From UBA1926 sp002337215 (lineage in GTDB: Bacteria > Planctomycetota > Phycisphaerae > Phycisphaerales > UBA1924): a DNA stretch of 44,062 nucleotides. Numbering within the stretch: the stretch's first letter is position 1; the number at the start of each line of letters is the position of its first letter. Shown piece by piece: positions 14,885 through 24,163 of this stretch. The notes beneath the pieces were generated by a model. It ran no database searches. It was not told the origin of the DNA and saw nothing but the letters and a program-made list of their open reading frames with translations. The DNA lies in assembly GCA_963973795.1 (NCBI GenBank), contig CAXBAF010000031.1, forward strand, positions 1-44,062, read 5' to 3'. A program made the translations under genes and the position numbers.

Positions 14885-17800
14885 CTACTCGTTTTGACCG
14901 CGTGTGAGCCGTTCGAGGCCTTCGAATGAGCGGATGTGCAGGTCGCGCTGGGGGAAGGCGATCTCGATCCCGTCGGCCCGGAAGGCCTCGGTGATGCGCA
15001 TGTGCAGTTCATGCCGTACCGAGATGAGATGATCGACATGACCGATGAAGACACGCAGCTCGAAGTTGAGGGTGCTGTCGCCGAACCCGCGGAAGTAGAC
15101 GTGCCACTTCGGGTCCTTGAGCACGTTCGGTGTCTCGCTCGCGACACGCTTGAGCACCTTCTCGGCGAGCCTGACGTCGGCGCCGTAGGACACGCCGACC
15201 GGGATGGTGAGGCGCAGGATCGGGTCGGAGAGTGTCCAGTTGATGATGTCGCCGGTGACGAAGTTTTTGTTGGGGATCACGAGTTCCTTGCGGTCCCAGT
15301 CGGAGATGGTCGTCGCGCGCATGCGGATCCGGGCGACCGTTCCCGAGACGCCCCCCACCGTCACGGTGTCGCCGATGCGGATGGGACGCTCGGCGAGAAT
15401 GATGAGACCCGAGACAAAGTTCGCGAAGATCTCCTGGAGGCCGAACGCGAGACCGAATGTGAAGGCAGCGGCGAGCCACTGCACGTTCGACCAGCCGATA
15501 TCGATCGCCCCGAAGGCCGCGACGATGCCGATGATCGCGATCAGGTACCGCAGAATGGTGCTCAGCGCGTAGCGGCTTCCTGCGTCGAGCGGCAATCTCT
15601 GGAGCACGGCGATCTCGACGAGGCCCGGCAGATTCCGGAACGCGATCACCGTCGCGATCAGCAGAATCAGCGCCATCCCCACGTCGGCAAGCGTCAGGAC
15701 GATTGTCTCGCTCTCGGACGCTTCACCGGTGCCCGAAGTGTCGCCCGATGCCGGCATCGGCAAGCCTGTGTAGGACGACGCCGAACCGCTCGAACCCTGC
15801 GTCTGGGTTCCTCCGGGCGATGCGTTCCCCTGGGAGGACGCCCCGGTGCCCCCGCTGTTGGATCCTGTGTCCGACGCCCCGTCGCGTGCGGTCGTGACCG
15901 ATTCGAGAATCGGGATGCGGTCCGATTCCACCGCTTCGGCGATGCCCAGCCGAGGAAAGACCTCGATACGGTCGAGCATCCGCAACGCGGGCAGCACGTC
16001 GGCCCAGATCGCCGAGAGCGCGAGCAGCGCGATCACGGCGACGCCGGTCCGGAAGAGCTGCTGGGTCTGCTGGCTGATCGCCGGCAGGTCCACCTTCTCT
16101 TCGTCGAGCACGGGGGTTGCCTCGGACGGCATCGGCTCGGCGGTCGATGCCGCACCCGCCTTCTTGTCGGCGATCGCCTGCTCCCGACGGCGGCGTGCGT
16201 CCTCGACCGCGACCCGGCGCCGGGCGATGAACAGCCACCGCATCAACAGGGCGTTGGCGATGAGCAGGATGCCGAGCACCGCGAGGGTCGATTCGAGGCG
16301 GTCGCCGAGTTGCCTCGCGGTGTAGAAGTACCCGAGCCAGGGGAGCACGAACATCGCGAGCGGGGCCGCGGGGATCAGCACCGCCCAGACGATCCGCATG
16401 CGCTCGGCCCAGCCGCCTCGTCGCTGGAGCAACTGACCCACCGGTCCGTTCGGCCTCACCAGGAGCACGGTGACGACGAACATGCCCGCCGCGAGCGTCG
16501 CGAAGGCGAGCCTGCCCAGTGTCCGCTCGACGACATCGGTTCCGATCCCGTCCGCCATCACGAGCACGGCGACCGAGATCGATGCGAGCGGAACGAACCA
16601 GTGCGTGATCCGCCGGACCGCTTTGTTGACCGATGTGTGCCAGCGGAAGTGCACGTCCGCGAGCCCTCCGGTGCGGAACACACGCTTCACGATCGAGAGG
16701 GCGATGTACATCAGCCCGCCCGCGATGAGACCCTCGCCGGCGGCGATCCCGAGCGGTGTCTGCAAGGGGACGGCGGCGAGCAGCATCCCGATCGCGATGA
16801 GGGCGGTGCCCACGGGGAGCGCGAGCAGAACAGTGTGCAGCGCGGTCTCGATCGTGTACCGGAAGGCGTCGGTCCTGAATCGCCCGACCATTCCGGCGCA
16901 CACTTTGGTTCGCCGCTTCGCCCATCGCGCGATGATGAAGAGCAACCCGACCACGCAGGTCGCGAGGAGCGCTATGGCCCAATGGACACGCGCCGCTTTG
17001 CCGGTCGCGTCCAGCAGCGCACGCCAGGCGGCGGGATCGCCGACCTCGTTGAGCGTCTGTCTCACGTCCGAGACAAGCGACCCGTCGTCGACCGCGATGC
17101 TCCGTACCCAGAGGGTCCGCTCGCGGATGTACGACTCGTAGGCGACGACCGCGGCGAGCAGGTCGGTCAATTCGTTCTTGAGCGACGACAGAGCGCTGAC
17201 GTAATCGGTGGTGTCTTTTAGGAGATCGCCCCGAAGATCGCGCCGCGATTCGGCGAGTTCCCGCGCGATGGTTTCGAGCGTCGCGAACTCTTCGTCGCCG
17301 ATCCCGGCCGCGCGGATCTCGGCGAGCAGTTCCGCGACGACGGTGTCGATCGCCCCGGCGCTGTCGCGATCATCGTTCGCCTCGATATCAGCGATCACCG
17401 CCGCTTCGTACGATCGCCGGACGTCCGCGAGCCGGCGCCGGAGGCGGGACTGATCCGTCACGCCCTCGTTCAGCGCCTGGTAGTGCCGGCGGAGCAACAG
17501 CCCCGTGGCGCGGGTCAGCCCGCTCGCATCGATCCGGCGCCTGACGTCTTGATACTGCGTCCGGATCTCATCGAGCGCGGTGCGTGCCACCTTCTTGCGG
17601 TCCACCGCTGACGCGATCTGCTTCGGAAGCCCGTCCGGGCCTGTCCGTGAGGTCGCGAGCCGTTCGGTCTCCTCGGCGAATGCCTTGAGCACCGGATGCC
17701 GACGCCCGGCTTCGCGGCGTTGGGCTTCCGCTTCTCTGGCCCTGGCGCGCGCCTCTGCGTCGCGTCGATCCCGCACGATCGTCTGCCACGCGGTGACCTT

Positions 17801-18523
17801 TGCTTCGGCCTGGGTCACGCGCCGCGCGGCGCGGTCTCGCCGGACCGGGAGCAGCGCACGCCGGGCGTTGTACTCGCTGAGCTCGGCCTCGAGCGCCGCG
17901 ATCTCCGCGTCGATCGCCGAGATCTCCGCGAGTGATCGCAGGCCACGGGCGTCGGCCAGCGCGCTCCGCTCGGGGTCGGTTCCGGTCCACGTGGGCCGCT
18001 CGATCTCAGAGCGTCGCTGCCTGGCCGACGCGATCGCCTCGGGGATCTGCGCGAGCCGTTCCTGACGCTTGGTCGCGACGGACTGGAGTTCGGTCACTTC
18101 GGCACGCGCCCGCTCAAGGTCCGCGGTTGCCTGGGCGAGCGCCTGTTCGAGCTCGGGAAGGGTCGACTCTGGGGGCGGCGTGGGCTTGACACTCTCTGCC
18201 GGTTTCTGGAGCTCGGCCTGGATCTCGGCGAGCATGGGCTCCGCCGACGCGGCGCTCTCGCGGGATGCCGCGGCCCGATCGATCGCGAGCGCGCGCCGAT
18301 CAAGCAAGCCCAGCGCCTCGCGATAGACCGCGGCGGCCTGGGAATCCGATTCTGTGAGTGCGTCGAGCCGGCTCTGGATCGTCTCCCGAGCGGGCGGTTC
18401 GACAGAATTCGCTTCGTCCTGCGAACTGGTCTGCACTCCGGATTGCACCGCGGGGGCGAGATTCCCTGCCAGACAGAGCGTGCAAAGCGATAGGAGGACA
18501 AGCCGCTTGAGCGTGGGTTGCAT
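14885..18523 (-). CDS. Large MscS-family mechanosensitive channel (MscK-like)
   Basis: The protein has 1212 aa from ATG 18523; a GTG start at 18553 would add ten basic residues before the signal peptide. The order is: signal peptide (MQPTLKRLVLLSLCTLCLAG), a long periplasmic coiled-coil region (~40-480, rich in A/R/E heptads), then about ten hydrophobic segments. A Ser/Gly/Thr-rich linker (~870-920) interrupts them. The C-terminal MscS core has the pore helix LAAAFTFGLAFGLQEIFANF, FVSGLIILAERPIRIGDTV, the beta domain (IRMRATTISDWDRKELVIPN) and the alpha-beta vestibule to ~1195. It should be an inner-membrane channel that opens under osmotic tension. The size fits MscK/YbiO-type channels rather than the ~280-aa MscS. 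Confidence 0.9.
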   Translation of the reverse strand: MQPTLKRLVLLSLCTLCLAGNLAPAVQSGVQTSSQDEANSVEPPARETIQSRLDALTESDSQAAAVYREALGLLDRRALAIDRAAASRESAASAEPMLAEIQAELQKPAESVKPTPPPESTLPELEQALAQATADLERARAEVTELQSVATKRQERLAQIPEAIASARQRRSEIERPTWTGTDPERSALADARGLRSLAEISAIDAEIAALEAELSEYNARRALLPVRRDRAARRVTQAEAKVTAWQTIVRDRRDAEARARAREAEAQRREAGRRHPVLKAFAEETERLATSRTGPDGLPKQIASAVDRKKVARTALDEIRTQYQDVRRRIDASGLTRATGLLLRRHYQALNEGVTDQSRLRRRLADVRRSYEAAVIADIEANDDRDSAGAIDTVVAELLAEIRAAGIGDEEFATLETIARELAESRRDLRGDLLKDTTDYVSALSSLKNELTDLLAAVVAYESYIRERTLWVRSIAVDDGSLVSDVRQTLNEVGDPAAWRALLDATGKAARVHWAIALLATCVVGLLFIIARWAKRRTKVCAGMVGRFRTDAFRYTIETALHTVLLALPVGTALIAIGMLLAAVPLQTPLGIAAGEGLIAGGLMYIALSIVKRVFRTGGLADVHFRWHTSVNKAVRRITHWFVPLASISVAVLVMADGIGTDVVERTLGRLAFATLAAGMFVVTVLLVRPNGPVGQLLQRRGGWAERMRIVWAVLIPAAPLAMFVLPWLGYFYTARQLGDRLESTLAVLGILLIANALLMRWLFIARRRVAVEDARRRREQAIADKKAGAASTAEPMPSEATPVLDEEKVDLPAISQQTQQLFRTGVAVIALLALSAIWADVLPALRMLDRIEVFPRLGIAEAVESDRIPILESVTTARDGASDTGSNSGGTGASSQGNASPGGTQTQGSSGSASSYTGLPMPASGDTSGTGEASESETIVLTLADVGMALILLIATVIAFRNLPGLVEIAVLQRLPLDAGSRYALSTILRYLIAIIGIVAAFGAIDIGWSNVQWLAAAFTFGLAFGLQEIFANFVSGLIILAERPIRIGDTVTVGGVSGTVARIRMRATTISDWDRKELVIPNKNFVTGDIINWTLSDPILRLTIPVGVSYGADVRLAEKVLKRVASETPNVLKDPKWHVYFRGFGDSTLNFELRVFIGHVDHLISVRHELHMRITEAFRADGIEIAFPQRDLHIRSFEGLERLTRGQNE

Positions 18524-18642
18524 CACACGGAGCCTACGCCGACGCGAGCGCACAAGACAACGCGAAACTCTGGAGCCCCCTCTTCACGGGCTCGAAGAGT
18601 GGTCGCGTCGGCATCCGTTCGGGCATTCGGGGAGCGAGCGAG

Positions 18643-19533
18643 TCAATGATCCCAATACTCGTCGCGGCCTTCGGCGTGGATATTGCGGAGGTAGTCGCCG
18701 TACTCGTTCTTGAAATAGCCTCGAGCGAGCGCACCAAACGCGTCGTCGCTGATGAAGCCCATCCGCCAGGCGATCTCCTCGGGGCAGCAGATCATCCGTC
18801 CCTGGCGGTCCTCGATCGCCTGCACGAAGACCTGGGCCTGGAGCAGCGATTCGTGCGTCCCCGCGTCGAGCCAGGCGAGGCCCCTGCCCCAGACTTGGAC
18901 GTGCAGTTCGCCGTCGTCCATGTACCGGCGGTTGATATCCGTGATCTCGAGTTCGCCGCGCGCGCTCGGTTCGAGCTCCTCGGCGTACCGGGTCACCCGT
19001 TTGTCATAGAAATACAGACCGGGGACGGCGAACCGGCTTTTGGGCTCGGCGGGCTTCTCTTCGATCGAGACCGCCCGGTGCTGGTCGTCGAACTCGACGA
19101 CGCCGTACCGCTCGGGATCGTTCACGGGGTACGCGAAGACCGAGGCACCGGTTGTTCTGGTCGCGGCTTCGCGGAGCGACGTCGAGAGTCCCCGGCCGTG
19201 GAAGATGTTGTCGCCGAGGATGAGACAGACGGGTTGATCTCTGGCGAATTCCTTGTCGAGCAGGAACGCCTCCGCGAGGCCGCGCGGCTGGTCCTGGACG
19301 ACGTACGAGATCTCGAGCCCCCACTCGGAGCCGTCCCCGAGGAGCTGCTTGTACAGCGGGAGATGTTCGGGGGTGGAGATGAGCAGGATCTCCCGGATGC
19401 CGGCGAGCATGAGCACCGAGAGGGGGTAGTAGATCATCGGCTTGTTGTAGACGGGGAGGAGTTGCTTGCTGACAGCCCCGGTGAGGGGGCGGAGGCGGGT
19501 GCCGTGCCCGCCGGCGAGGATGATGCCTTTCAT
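18643..19533 (-). CDS. rmlA: Glucose-1-phosphate thymidylyltransferase
   Basis: RmlA makes dTDP-glucose from glucose-1-phosphate and dTTP, the entry to dTDP-linked deoxy- and amino-sugars. The 296-aa protein has the nucleotide loop GGHGTRLRPLT (8-18), PVYNKPMIYYPLSVLMLAGI, QPRGLAEAFL, LGDNIFHG, EEKP and WLDAGTHESLLQA, all standard for the short RmlA form. AGGGAAG upstream supports ATG 19533; the frame upstream to 19629 is not conserved in the family. No rmlB, rmlC or rmlD lies in the window, so the later dTDP-sugar enzymes must be elsewhere. A weak hairpin (18573-18593) follows the stop. It opens the polysaccharide locus and is divergent from wbpA. Confidence 0.95.
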   Translation of the reverse strand: MKGIILAGGHGTRLRPLTGAVSKQLLPVYNKPMIYYPLSVLMLAGIREILLISTPEHLPLYKQLLGDGSEWGLEISYVVQDQPRGLAEAFLLDKEFARDQPVCLILGDNIFHGRGLSTSLREAATRTTGASVFAYPVNDPERYGVVEFDDQHRAVSIEEKPAEPKSRFAVPGLYFYDKRVTRYAEELEPSARGELEITDINRRYMDDGELHVQVWGRGLAWLDAGTHESLLQAQVFVQAIEDRQGRMICCPEEIAWRMGFISDDAFGALARGYFKNEYGDYLRNIHAEGRDEYWDH

Positions 19534-20005
19534 CGACTTCCCTCTCGAGAACGAGCGTTTCGCGACGAACCTGATGCCGCGACGGTTCAGATTCGGTGCC
19601 GCCGAGCGAACGGCGGTTTGCGGAGACATCGGCCCTCGCGGGGGGGTATGCCCAAAGAAAATCGCTCGCGGGCCCTGGTTTGGGCGTCGGCTCGGGTGGG
19701 GGCGTGGGAGGCTCGCCGGCTATCATCTTCCGGGAAGTGAGCCCGCTGCGGCGCGGGCGCGTGGGATGACACCCAGACAACACAGCTCGCGCTCGATCCG
19801 GACGCAGATCCGGAGCATTGCCCCACGCGGGCTGCGCGGGAATGACGAGCGTTGTATCGGGGTCGATATTTGGTTGTTCACACCGACGCGTACTGGCAGG
19901 AAACGGCGTGGTGACATCCCGGAAACGGGGCCCGGAGAGACCTTCAGCGGTACGATGAGCAGCAGACGCGGGCCCCGCATGGTGCCCGAGCGAGAGGATA
20001 CATGC
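19534..20005. other. Divergent intergenic region between rmlA and wbpA
   Basis: There is no believable ORF in these 472 bases. A GCCCGC/GCGGGC inverted repeat (19741-19758) and a direct repeat GATCCGGA (19795-19802 and 19807-19814, one turn apart) are visible. The two outward-facing genes presumably have their promoters here. GAGAGGA before ATG 20006 is the wbpA ribosome binding site. Confidence 0.45.
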
Positions 20006-21382
20006 ATGGCACAGATCGGAACCGAGCAGCAGGCGGACGGCCCGACGACCCAGGCCGGGGCGTCGATGGCGGCGCAGCTGCGCGAGCGGCTCGACGCAAA
20101 GACGGCGGTGATCGGGATCATGGGCCTCGGGTACGTCGGTATCCCGCTCGCTCGCGCGGTCCATACCGCCGGCTTCCGGGTTCTGGGCTTCGACGTCGAT
20201 CAGAAGAAGGTCGACATGCTCATCGCCGGGGAGGACTATCTCAAGCACCTCGGTGACGGGCTCGCCAAGGACCTGATGTCGACCGGACGTTTCGACCCGA
20301 CGAGCGACGCCACCCGGCTGAGCGAGGCGGACGTTGTGATCCTGTGTGTTCCGACCCCGCTCGGGCCGCACAACGAGCCCGACCTGAGCTTTGTGCATTC
20401 GAGCACACGCCTCGCCGCGGAGGCGCTCCGGCCCGGCCAGCTCGTCGTGCTTGAATCGACGACCTATCCCGGCACGACACGCGACGAGATGATGCCCATT
20501 CTCGAAGAGTCCGGCATGGTGTGCGGCAAGGATTTCTTTCTGGCCTACAGCCCCGAACGCGAGGACCCCGGGCGTGAGGGCACGACGACCGAGCGGATCC
20601 CCAAGCTCGTGGGCGGCGTGGACGCCGAGAGCACTTCGCTTGCGGTGCAGTTCTACTCGTCGTGCATCGCGAGCGTGCACGAGGTCTCCAGCGCGGAGGT
20701 CGCCGAGTCCGCGAAGCTGGTTGAGAACATCTACCGCGCGGTCAACATCGCGCTGGTCAACGAATTGAAGATGATCCTCGACCGCCAGGGCATTGATATC
20801 TGGGAGGTCATCGACGCCGCGAAGACCAAGCCGTTCGGGTTCCAGGCGTTCTACCCCGGGCCCGGGCTTGGCGGGCACTGCATCCCGATCGATCCGTTCT
20901 ACCTGACCTGGAAAGCGAAGGAAACGGGATTCCAGACGCAGTTCATCGAGCTCGCGGGGCAGGTGAACCGGCAGATGCCCCACCACGTCGTGAAACGCGT
21001 GGGCGAGGCGCTCAACGACAAGGGCAAGGCGATCAAGGGCAGCCGGGTGCTGGTGCTGGGCGTCGCCTACAAGCCGAACGTGGACGACACCCGCGAGAGC
21101 CCGGCGGCGGAGATCATCGAGGATCTGCTCGGCCGCGGCGCCGATGTCCGGTATCACGACCCCCATGTTGCCGAGTTCCCCGAGATGCGCGATCACGATA
21201 TCGAGATGACGGGCGTCGATCTCACGGCCGCGGAGATCCGCGAGGCGGACTGCGTGCTGATCGTCACCGATCACAAGATCATCGATTACTCGCTCGTGGG
21301 CCGGGAGGCGGACCTGATCGTCGATACGCGCAACGCGATGACCCGGGCGGACACGATCGCGGGGACACTCGTCAAGGCGTGA
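20006..21382 (+). CDS. wbpA: UDP-N-acetylglucosamine 6-dehydrogenase (WbpA type)
   Basis: WbpA oxidises C6 of UDP-GlcNAc twice with NAD+ to give UDP-GlcNAcA, the first step to diacetamido-mannuronate. The 458-aa protein has the NAD motif GLGYVG (40-45), VILCVPTPLGPHNEPDLS, the active-site block GPGLGGHCIPIDPFYLTWK with catalytic C292, and the C-terminal UDP-binding domain (VLGVAYKPNVDDTRESP). The FYLTWK form marks the WbpA/WbpO side of the family rather than UDP-glucose dehydrogenase. GAGAGGA about seven bases upstream supports ATG 20006. Its stop is six bases from the stop of the convergent GT4 gene. Partner enzymes lie at 25780, 34637, 36103 and 36731. Confidence 0.9.
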   Translation: MAQIGTEQQADGPTTQAGASMAAQLRERLDAKTAVIGIMGLGYVGIPLARAVHTAGFRVLGFDVDQKKVDMLIAGEDYLKHLGDGLAKDLMSTGRFDPTSDATRLSEADVVILCVPTPLGPHNEPDLSFVHSSTRLAAEALRPGQLVVLESTTYPGTTRDEMMPILEESGMVCGKDFFLAYSPEREDPGREGTTTERIPKLVGGVDAESTSLAVQFYSSCIASVHEVSSAEVAESAKLVENIYRAVNIALVNELKMILDRQGIDIWEVIDAAKTKPFGFQAFYPGPGLGGHCIPIDPFYLTWKAKETGFQTQFIELAGQVNRQMPHHVVKRVGEALNDKGKAIKGSRVLVLGVAYKPNVDDTRESPAAEIIEDLLGRGADVRYHDPHVAEFPEMRDHDIEMTGVDLTAAEIREADCVLIVTDHKIIDYSLVGREADLIVDTRNAMTRADTIAGTLVKA

Positions 21383-21388
21383 GTGCCG

Positions 21389-22636
21389 TTAATCCGGTGC
21401 AGCGGCGTCGAGTATCTCGTTGTATCGCTCGACGAGTGTGATCGCGTGCGCCTTCGTTGATCGGTCGGCGAGGAGGCGGCTTGTCTCCGCGGCGGTGAGG
21501 GCGATCCGTTCCTGCTGCGATGCATCGGGGCCCCTGTCGTGCTCGCGGCGCGCCGCGTCGATTGCCGAGCAGACGGACTCGGTGTCGGTGGGATCGAAGC
21601 ACCACCCGGCGCGGAACTCCTCGATGATCTCGGGGATGCCGCCGAGATTGCCCGCGATGACCGGTGTCCCTGCGGCAACGGCTTCGAAGAGAACGAGTGG
21701 CGCGTTTTCCGGCCAGACCGAGGGCAGGACCAACGCGTCCGTTTGAGCGATCCGATGCTTGGTTTCGGTATGCGAGAGCCTGCCGTAGAACACGGCCTCG
21801 ACCCCTTGTTCGACCGCGATGCGCTTGCAACGCTCAAGATCGGACCCGGTGCCGACAACGTCGAGCCGGAACCCCGTTCGGCTGGCACGCTCGATAAAGA
21901 GCGCGAGCCCTTTGTCGGGCTCTACCCGCCCGACGAAGAGCAGCGTGAACCGATCGTTGCGTGTGTCGGCAGAGACCGGATCGGCCGGCGGCGGGGCTGC
22001 GCGTGGCCCGGTGTCGACAGGGTTCGGAACAAACCGCACCTCCGGGCCGACGCGGGCGAGAAGATTCGCGTACCAACGACTGGGCGCGAAGATCGCGTCG
22101 AGCGTGCGGTGCCTGGCGAGCACCCGGTAGTTCACGAGGTGCTGGAGCGATCGCGCGGCGCTCACGAGTGGGCCGCGGCGATCCCAGACCCGCGTGAAGA
22201 GCTCTGTGTTCGAGACGAGCGGGTGTCTATTGGTATCAATGACCTCGGGGTGCCCCCGTGTGTACCGCAGCAGAGATGGGTTTGGGCATACCAGGTGTGC
22301 GTCGTGAGCCGTTGCGACGACGGCGATCGGACCCCGCCCTTCGCGCTTGTATCGCGCGAGGGTCGCGAGAATTCCTGGCGATAGCAAGTGGTAGAAGTTG
22401 TGGAGATGGACGACGTTCGGTCGGTGCTTCTCTAGCGCTGCACGCAGCAGCCTGCGCGCCGGTCGCGAATCGAGGTATCCGACGGGGCTTCGTCGCACGC
22501 CGGCTCCATCGCCCGTAAAGAGCGATGCTTCGACCCCGGTATCTCGGAGTCCCTCGACGCTCTGGTTGGCGACCACCTCGGCCCCGCCGAGTTCGCCGTA
22601 ATCATTGACGACGAGAACCCGAATCGGTCGCGGCAT
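21389..22636 (-). CDS. GT4 family glycosyltransferase
   Basis: The protein has 415 aa from ATG 22636 (MPRPIRVLVVNDYGELGGAE). It has a GT-B fold with both halves: N-terminal acceptor domain with GGAE loop, VVHLHNFYHLLSPGIL and TAHDAHLVCPNP, and C-terminal donor domain with LLFVGRVEPDKGLALFIE, VVGTGSD and the E-x7-E-type segment PSVWPENAPLVLFEAVAAGTPV. It should transfer a nucleotide-sugar residue to the growing glycan at the cytoplasmic face. The ATG shares one base with the TAA of the upstream GT gene, so the two are coupled. The much longer open frame up to 23014 overlaps that gene antiparallel in frame and is not used. Donor and acceptor are unknown. Confidence 0.9.
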   Translation of the reverse strand: MPRPIRVLVVNDYGELGGAEVVANQSVEGLRDTGVEASLFTGDGAGVRRSPVGYLDSRPARRLLRAALEKHRPNVVHLHNFYHLLSPGILATLARYKREGRGPIAVVATAHDAHLVCPNPSLLRYTRGHPEVIDTNRHPLVSNTELFTRVWDRRGPLVSAARSLQHLVNYRVLARHRTLDAIFAPSRWYANLLARVGPEVRFVPNPVDTGPRAAPPPADPVSADTRNDRFTLLFVGRVEPDKGLALFIERASRTGFRLDVVGTGSDLERCKRIAVEQGVEAVFYGRLSHTETKHRIAQTDALVLPSVWPENAPLVLFEAVAAGTPVIAGNLGGIPEIIEEFRAGWCFDPTDTESVCSAIDAARREHDRGPDASQQERIALTAAETSRLLADRSTKAHAITLVERYNEILDAAAPD

Positions 22637-24054
22637 TATGCGTTTCGCATCTCTTGCATGTTCGCACGCGGCGGGGCACTTTCCCGGACCGCCCACGACG
22701 CTGGTTTGGGACATGATCTGTCGGCGTGATGGCTCCCCAGCAGTTCGGCGATACGCACCAGTTTCGCGGACTGGGTCTCGCGAGAGAAATTGCTGATCGC
22801 GAGGGCCGAAGGGTCGAAAGTGATCTCTTGATTCGCGAGACTCGTGATTGCTCGCGCAACACTCTCCGGTGAATCGCCGGCCTGCAACCCGCGATCGAGC
22901 GACCGGACGATGTTCGACAGTTCTCCCTCGGGGCCCGTGACGAGGATGGGCGGGCCGGCGGCGATGTAGTCGAACAGCTTGCTCGTCAGCACTCCGGCTC
23001 GTGGATCGTGCCACTCGACCAGCAGCAGCGCATCGGCGTTGCGCTGCAACTGGATCGCGGCATCGCGCGGGAGCAGGCCGTGGTGATGGAAGGATCCCGA
23101 CAGCTTATGGTGCCGCACCGCCTCGATGAACGGGCCGTGGTTCTCTCCGGCGAGCTCAAGCCGGACATCGATACCGAGATCGATTGCCTTTGCGATACCG
23201 CCGAGCACCGCGTCGATGTTCCGCCCGCTCGTGTTCAGCACACCGGTGTAGACGAGACGGAACGGACGGTTCGCGGTCTGGGTGAACTCGCGGGTGAGTT
23301 CGGACGCCGAGTACCCGTTGTAGATGGTGTGGACGTTTTTGTCCGTGCGCGATCTGATCCAATCGGACATGGGTTCGCTGATCGCGACAAGCGCGTCGGC
23401 GCATCGGAGCACCCGACGGTCGAGGGTGTGCTCGACCAGCGTGAACGGGAACAGCCCTGAGTAGAGGTTGTTGCCCGACCAGAGGTCCCGGTACTCGGCG
23501 ATCCAGCGCTTGCCGAGACCCGCGTTCATCAACCGCATCGCGATGAGGTGGCAGGTGTACGGGCCCGCCGAACTCAGGATGACATCCCACTCGCCGTCCC
23601 GTGCCGCGAGGTCCCGCGCGGCCTCCGCCGCGGGTCGGACCCAATACCGACTCAGATCCGGCATGCGGACGGCGCTGGCGACACCGGTGCGACGCCGGAT
23701 CGCGTTGATGACTCCGGCCGGGGAGTACTTGCGACGCGTCCGATCATTTCCCAAACCGGATTGGCCCGTTCCGTTCTCGCGAAGGCTCGACGCCCCTGCC
23801 TGCGTGGGCTGGTTTTGCCCCGCCTTCAACCAGGCTCGGCACTTCTCAACGGCTCGCGGCAATCGGAACGGGACCTCGATGACCCTGAAGTTTCCGCCGT
23901 CGAGCGGCGCGATCATGTCCTTTACCCGTTTCCGACTCGTGAGCACAGTGACATCGTGCCCCGCTTCACCGAACGCGGTTGCGATCGCATGGATACGCCG
24001 CGACGCGGTCGCAACGTGCGGCGGGAAAAAATGGCTGACAATCAATACACGCAT
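22636..24054 (-). CDS. GT4 family glycosyltransferase (WbuB-like N-terminus)
   Basis: The protein has 472 aa. The N-terminal motif LIVSHFFPPHVATASRR is typical of WbuB-like GT4 enzymes that add amino-sugars in O-antigen synthesis; then come VTVLTSRKRV, a linker rich in charged residues, WIAEYRDLWSGN, ALVAISEPMSDWIRS, FRLVYTGVLNTSGRN and LFDYIAAGPPILVTGPEGEL. The donor loop is less conserved than usual (no clear E-x7-E). It is the first gene of a two-gene operon (coupled GT4 downstream by a one-base overlap) and is divergent from the GT4 gene at 24164 with 109 bases between. Specificity cannot be deduced. Confidence 0.85.
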   Translation of the reverse strand: MRVLIVSHFFPPHVATASRRIHAIATAFGEAGHDVTVLTSRKRVKDMIAPLDGGNFRVIEVPFRLPRAVEKCRAWLKAGQNQPTQAGASSLRENGTGQSGLGNDRTRRKYSPAGVINAIRRRTGVASAVRMPDLSRYWVRPAAEAARDLAARDGEWDVILSSAGPYTCHLIAMRLMNAGLGKRWIAEYRDLWSGNNLYSGLFPFTLVEHTLDRRVLRCADALVAISEPMSDWIRSRTDKNVHTIYNGYSASELTREFTQTANRPFRLVYTGVLNTSGRNIDAVLGGIAKAIDLGIDVRLELAGENHGPFIEAVRHHKLSGSFHHHGLLPRDAAIQLQRNADALLLVEWHDPRAGVLTSKLFDYIAAGPPILVTGPEGELSNIVRSLDRGLQAGDSPESVARAITSLANQEITFDPSALAISNFSRETQSAKLVRIAELLGSHHADRSCPKPASWAVRESAPPRANMQEMRNA

Positions 24055-24163
24055 ACGGGGATTGCCCGGATCGTAGGCCGAAACGGGTTATCATTGGACC
24101 CAGCAAGAGCCATGAGGGAGCGGCGTTGGTCGCGATTCATCTCAACGGCGGAAGGGCTTCCTC

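Noticed and set aside
14936..17221. Long plus-strand frame (761 codons) opposite the MscS-type gene
   Set aside because: It is rich in Arg, Glu and Asp in the manner of an antisense shadow; the channel gene on the other strand is clear.
19004..21274. Long minus-strand frame (756 codons) across wbpA and rmlA
   Set aside because: It is antisense to wbpA and overlaps rmlA out of frame; both real genes carry full family motifs.
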